In this document: in pieces, positions 13,036 to 16,153 of the stretch
Position numbering within the stretch: the first letter of the stretch is position 1
How the letters are laid out: each line of letters starts with the position of its first letter
Assembly: GCA_021160985.1 (NCBI GenBank)
Contig: JAGHBN010000115.1
Span: forward strand, 1 to 16,153
Direction: 5' to 3'
Source of the DNA: Thermococcus sp.
GTDB taxonomy: Archaea > Methanobacteriota_B > Thermococci > Thermococcales > Thermococcaceae
Length of the DNA: 16,153 nt
Translations under genes and position numbers: made by a program
The notes under the pieces: model-generated
Databases searched by the model: none
The model's input: the letters and a program-made list of their open reading frames with translations, nothing else
What the model was told of the DNA's origin: nothing

Positions 13036-13384
13036 TTTTTCTTGCCTTATGTTAAGTATTCTTGGTATTATCTGAGAAATTTTGAATTTAAGTTTTTGGT
13101 ATCAAACGTAGTGGGCCTAAAGAAAGCTCCTGAGAACCAGAAACTAAAGCCAAGCACATGAGAATATGTCCTCTTTCTGATCATGAAGCTGAAAGCTGAC
13201 GAACTCTTCACCGGAAACTACCCCTGTTTAACGGAAACCGGAACCTTCATCAACTCTGATCTACTCATTTTATGTTACGTGTCGGTGTTTATTGTGGAAG
13301 AATGGCTTTGTTAAGCGGAAATAGGAGAAGTGGGAATTCAGTAGCTAAGAGTTTACCAATGTAACAAAAATACAAAAACAGTCA
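13036..13384. other. Intergenic region between AbiEi-type gene and HEPN-motif gene
   Basis: The left part (13040-13110) is AT-rich and probably holds the promoter of the AbiEi-type gene. It contains a direct repeat, TTGGTAT, at 13062-13068 and 13096-13102 that might be an operator. A 43-codon plus-strand frame (13183-13314, MKLKADELF...) lacks a ribosome-binding site and may be a gene remnant. Nothing else recognisable is present. Confidence 0.35.
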
Positions 13385-14464
13385 TCACAGAAAATGAGCA
13401 GGAGGATAAAAATGACCAAACATCACAGTTTCATCGCCAATACTTCTAAGCCACTCATTATGCTGTATTCTCTCAGTTAAATCTTTAACTAACTCTTCGT
13501 ACTGTTCATATGGAACCTGATGCCACATAAGGAGACAAATAAGGTTCAAGACAACCCCATACACTTTTGGAAGCCATGTTTCTTTTCCATGGTACAGATT
13601 GTTTCTCCAATACGCGAGAACCCTCCAACCTAATAAACCATCCTTTTCCTTCCTCTCAAACCGTCCTAATGCCTTTGGGTAAGTCGCAAGCTCTTCCTTG
13701 ACTTTAGGACCCCAGATCTCATCAACAAGATTCATAAAGTTTTGTAAATCTCGTTTAAACTCGCCAGGGATGTTTGAGTTCTCCCTTAGGAATTTATTCA
13801 GCTTTTGAACTAATGCTATCAGATTTTGGTCTTCTGCCCAGTCTCTTGAAGCCCCATATTTAACGCAGAGCTCGCGGAGAATGGCCTCAAGAACCAGAAA
13901 CGACACGGAAGCAACTATGAATGGTTTATCCATCAAAAACTCCTGCACATGGTGATCAACGACGGTTTGAATAATCCTATTAAGCAAAGCTTTCTCACGA
14001 GTCGTTGGGGTGTGTATCAGCCTCATTAATGCCCCATGAAACGGCGTGAAAAAGTTGCCAGCAACCGAGTGAGGGATGCCTAGTTCTCTCCCAAAATGGA
14101 TGAACACTTCGGCGCTCCAAGCCCAATACTCATAATGATCAATGCCTATCTGAATCTCGAGTTCTTTGGTTAGGTAGATGGGCAACCGTCTCTGGATCCT
14201 TAATGGTAAGTGGTAAACCGAACATGAGAACTCTCTTTTGAGAGTTGCAACAATTGAATCTTCAACGTCGAGGGGAGTTACCATGGTTTCAATATGGATA
14301 TCTTTTAAATCAGGTGCCACAACAATATTGGACTTCTTGTAATACTCAACGTATTTGTCAACAGCGGTGGAAATTAATAACTCAACCTCCTTCTCGTCAA
14401 TTTCACAATCCATGCAAACCACCAAAGATAATCGCGTCCTTAAGTGCAATAAACATTGTGTCAT
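13385..14464 (-). CDS. Unrecognised protein with a HEPN-like RNxxxH motif near its C-terminus
   Basis: I do not recognise the full 359-residue protein. Its C-terminal part contains YWRNNLYHG, with Arg287 and His292 in the R-x4-H arrangement (Asn after Arg, Gly after His) typical of HEPN ribonucleases and close to the Apea-like subgroup. The preceding helical region (about 180-285) could form the HEPN helical bundle. The N-terminal half has no familiar domain and no membrane segment. Codons are more AT-rich than in the PolD operon, consistent with transfer. ATG 14464 fits a leaderless transcript from a TATA-like TTTAATTAA about 25 bases upstream; ATG 14413, with GGTGG close by, would give 342 residues. 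It is divergent from the next gene across a palindrome. HEPN proteins commonly act in abortive infection; that role is inferred here. Confidence 0.7.
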   Translation of the reverse strand: MTQCLLHLRTRLSLVVCMDCEIDEKEVELLISTAVDKYVEYYKKSNIVVAPDLKDIHIETMVTPLDVEDSIVATLKREFSCSVYHLPLRIQRRLPIYLTKELEIQIGIDHYEYWAWSAEVFIHFGRELGIPHSVAGNFFTPFHGALMRLIHTPTTREKALLNRIIQTVVDHHVQEFLMDKPFIVASVSFLVLEAILRELCVKYGASRDWAEDQNLIALVQKLNKFLRENSNIPGEFKRDLQNFMNLVDEIWGPKVKEELATYPKALGRFERKEKDGLLGWRVLAYWRNNLYHGKETWLPKVYGVVLNLICLLMWHQVPYEQYEELVKDLTERIQHNEWLRSIGDETVMFGHFYPPAHFL

Positions 14465-14491
14465 AGATAGTGGGGTGTGAACTGACTTTAA

Positions 14492-14516
14492 TTAACACCG
14501 AAGAATTTGGTGTAAA
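14492..14516. promoter_or_regulatory. Palindrome in the divergent promoter region (candidate operator)
   Basis: TTAACACCGAA and TTTGGTGTAAA are inverted copies with 9 of 11 matches around a 3-base centre. It adjoins the TATA-like TTTAATTAA of the minus-strand HEPN-motif gene and lies upstream of the plus-strand 264-residue gene, so a dimeric regulator could control both. Confidence 0.45.
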
Positions 14517-14661
14517 TCTAGACCCTATCAGATGGGATTAAAAGGAAAGGTAAAAACTAGTATGATGTGTGTTGAAAAAATACTTTGATAAGGAAACAGG
14601 TTCTAAACTCGGTCACAATAATTCGTTAAGAGAAAGCAAGAACAAATGGGGGAGTTTACTA

Positions 14662-15456
14662 ATGGCACGACAAGATCTTAATGAGGAAATCAGGCAAGAA
14701 TTCGAAGAAATCAAGAAGGAACACTTCAAAGGCTTCAGAAAAATATGGTTTGGAGACCTTCTAATAGCATTGACCTCTTCAGGTTTTATGATAAAAGAAG
14801 GAAAAGAAAAAGGTGTTCACTTAACAGGACCTTTCATAAGAATACTCGATGAGAAACATATTGCAATATGTGCCCATTTATCGGAGGAAAGGGAAGGTAG
14901 GAACGTTAAAATCCCAATTACAAACAAGGAAGGACGAGAAATAGGTAAAGAATTACAGATAATTGTCAATCTGGATAAGATTGAAAAGAGTAAAGATGAT
15001 GAAGTAAAAGAGCTTGAGGAAAAGATAATTACAATCCTTATTTCCTTCCTCATAGAGAATTCGAGACCACTCGACGGATCTGAAATCTTGGAAATCGAAA
15101 ACAAATACCTCTTACTGAAGTCTCTATTCCCGAGGGAATTGGGGGCACTCGCAAAACCAAAAAATAATAAAACAGGAGAAATAAACTTAGAAGAATACAT
15201 AACAGCCTATCTCAAGGACCAGATAATTACGCTCGAGGATTTGCCAAAAATAGGGTGGGCATACTTTGTGCAAATAAAACCTGAATTCAAACTGATTGGA
15301 GCTGTGTGGACATTACCTAAGTCATTTCTACCGGCATTCTTGCTCCCTATGGATGCAACTGAAAAGTCCCTCGACTCACTCTTCAGTGAACTATTAAGAA
15401 CCCTTGAAGAAAATGGGTTCATAACAATAAGACCACCGCTTACAGAATGGGTGTAA
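14662..15456 (+). CDS. Unrecognised 264-residue protein upstream of the DUF499 ATPase
   Basis: No family is recognised. The protein is rich in Lys and Glu. It has a charged helical start (about 1-25, MARQDLNEEIRQEF), a likely alpha/beta region, a charged helix with possible coiled-coil character (about 108-135), and a C-terminal part with hydrophobic strands (IGWAYFVQI, LIGAVWTLP). No signal peptide, membrane segment or catalytic motif is visible. I chose ATG 14662 because GGGGGAG lies 7 bases upstream; an in-frame GTG at 14569 would add 31 residues but has no ribosome-binding site. AT-rich codon use matches the HEPN-motif gene. It lies about 200 bases upstream of and in the same direction as the DUF499 gene, so it may be a partner in the same system; that is inference. 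Confidence 0.7.
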   Translation: MARQDLNEEIRQEFEEIKKEHFKGFRKIWFGDLLIALTSSGFMIKEGKEKGVHLTGPFIRILDEKHIAICAHLSEEREGRNVKIPITNKEGREIGKELQIIVNLDKIEKSKDDEVKELEEKIITILISFLIENSRPLDGSEILEIENKYLLLKSLFPRELGALAKPKNNKTGEINLEEYITAYLKDQIITLEDLPKIGWAYFVQIKPEFKLIGAVWTLPKSFLPAFLLPMDATEKSLDSLFSELLRTLEENGFITIRPPLTEWV

Positions 15457-15611
15457 ACCAAACTCTGTAATACCGACATCTTTCGCAGACACCATTTTTA
15501 GTGGCCAAGCTATCAACGGATAACTGGAGTTGGGCTTAGGCTTAATAACACCCTTTGAACGACCTAACGCTAGTTTTTAAGCTAGTATGGTCTTGGAGAT
15601 AACAAAAACCA

Positions 15612-15656
15612 AGTCAAAAACTTTATTTTGCTAATAGTTTTATTTCACATGGAGGT
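15612..15656 (+). promoter_or_regulatory. Promoter and ribosome-binding site of the DUF499 gene
   Basis: CAAAAACTTTATTTTG (about 15615-15630) is BRE/TATA-like, and GGAGGT at 15651-15656 is 6 bases before ATG 15663. Having its own promoter suggests the ATPase gene can be expressed apart from the 264-residue gene upstream. A direct repeat, GCTAGT, at 15569-15574 and 15581-15586 lies further upstream. Apart from these the 15457-15611 spacer is unremarkable. Confidence 0.5.
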
Positions 15657-15662
15657 TAGACC

Positions 15663-16153
15663 ATGACGGGAGTCAGTTCACTTTCACTAAAATATGCGAT
15701 AAAGAATGAAAAGCTCCGCTTCTCTCCCGACCTCGAAAGGCTAAAAGAAAAGGGACCAAGCGCTGTTGACGAATCCCTGTTCGCAGTCGAGTTCTCAAAC
15801 TTCCTGAGTGGAGACGCTCCAGACGTGTACACAGACCCAAGAAAGTTCTTTAGAGCGACGTACTTCACCCAAGAACTGAAGGACATCATCAAGTTTGCGG
15901 TCTCCCGCGTTAGTGGCCTAGAAGGCTCCCCTGCAATATTAGCTCTGGACACAACGTTTGGCGGCGGTAAAACACACACGCTAATAGCACTCTATCACCT
16001 CTTTAATGAGAGGAACGTTGCTGTGACTGTTCCGGAAATTAGAGAGCTCCTTCAAGAGGTTGGGATTTCAGAGATTCCGACAACTAAGATAATTCCAGTA
16101 GACGGGCATAGTATTGACCCATCCAAGGATTTGTGGGAAATACTTGGTGAGGC
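15663..16153 (+). CDS. DUF499-family AAA+/P-loop ATPase, N-terminal part (cut by window end)
   Basis: The reading frame is open from ATG 15663 to the last base, giving at least 163 residues. It contains ALDTTFGGGKTHTLIALYHL at about residues 93-112, where FGGGKTHT is the Walker A loop and the Leu-Asp-Thr-x-Phe-Gly-Gly-Gly-Lys-Thr-His context is characteristic of DUF499 (COG1483). Members are usually around a thousand residues long and often lie beside DUF1156 adenine-specific DNA methylases in predicted defence islands. ATG is supported by GGAGGT 6 bases upstream. Its position after the HEPN-motif gene and the 264-residue gene on an integrated element points to a defence role, probably with a methylase or nuclease to the right of the window; that part is inference. 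Confidence 0.85.
   Translation, partial: MTGVSSLSLKYAIKNEKLRFSPDLERLKEKGPSAVDESLFAVEFSNFLSGDAPDVYTDPRKFFRATYFTQELKDIIKFAVSRVSGLEGSPAILALDTTFGGGKTHTLIALYHLFNERNVAVTVPEIRELLQEVGISEIPTTKIIPVDGHSIDPSKDLWEILGE

Larger units (their letters stand above)
9370..16153. mobile_element. Integrated genetic element with defence/toxin-antitoxin cargo (left end; right end outside window)
   Basis: The left boundary is the tRNA-Gln core with the integrase reading through it. Inside are the int(C) gene, an AbiE pair, a second AbiEi-type gene, a HEPN-motif gene, an unrecognised gene and a DUF499 ATPase. Coding sequence from about 13385 to 15456 is visibly more AT-rich than the PolD operon, consistent with transfer. 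I see no plasmid replication protein, virion gene or conjugation gene in the visible 6.8 kb. Whether everything to the window end belongs to a single element cannot be confirmed without the right boundary. Confidence 0.65.

Noticed and set aside
13183..13314. 43-codon plus-strand frame, MKLKADELF...
   Set aside because: There is no Shine-Dalgarno or promoter at a suitable distance and no recognisable family; at most it is a gene remnant.
15656..15979. Minus-strand frame opposite the DUF499 gene
   Set aside because: It is antisense to a plus-strand frame with a clear Walker A motif and ribosome-binding site.
1..16153. CRISPR array
   Set aside because: No regularly spaced repeat of about 30 bases was seen; the repeated words found are ORB dyads and short hairpins.

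Overview
The window comes from a hyperthermophilic archaeon of the order Thermococcales, most likely Thermococcus. The evidence is the origin-linked gene order orc1/cdc6 - PolD small subunit (DP1) - PolD large subunit (DP2), the origin-recognition-box (ORB) palindromes upstream of cdc6, GGAGG ribosome-binding sites with ATG/GTG/TTG starts, BRE/TATA promoters, and GC-rich, Lys/Glu-rich coding sequence.

Region 1 (1-827) is an intergenic replication origin. It has several dyads of the form TTCCA(C/G)TGGAA, an AT-rich segment that also carries the cdc6 promoter, and one ORB that runs into the cdc6 ribosome-binding site. Region 2 (828-7987) is a tight operon of cdc6, polB (DP1) and polC (DP2), joined by a one-base overlap and then by zero spacing. 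Five more ORB-like dyads lie inside the DP1 coding sequence. DP2 is intein-free, but it carries a short patch of foreign-looking codons just after its catalytic NCDGDED motif, a position known to host inteins in other Thermococcales. Region 3 (7988-9369) has a zinc-ribbon protein of unknown function with a probable leaderless promoter, followed by about 650 bases without a convincing gene but rich in short hairpins.

Region 4 (9370 to the right edge) looks like an integrated genetic element. It begins with a 44-base copy of the 3' half of tRNA-Gln(UUG) on the minus strand. A tyrosine recombinase frame runs straight through that copy, as in SSV-type integrases that are split by their own integration. 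The intact tRNA and the int(N) piece should lie to the right, outside the window. The rest of the element looks like defence and toxin-antitoxin cargo: an AbiEi/AbiEii pair, a second AbiEi-type regulator without a toxin, a protein with a HEPN-like RNxxxH motif, an unrecognised 264-residue protein, and the start of a DUF499-family P-loop ATPase cut by the window end.

The left half is therefore core replication machinery. The right half is accessory DNA inserted a few kilobases from the origin. The least explained parts are the unit formed by the divergent HEPN-like gene, the 264-residue gene and the DUF499 ATPase, the ORB-like sites inside DP1, and the codon patch at the DP2 intein site.
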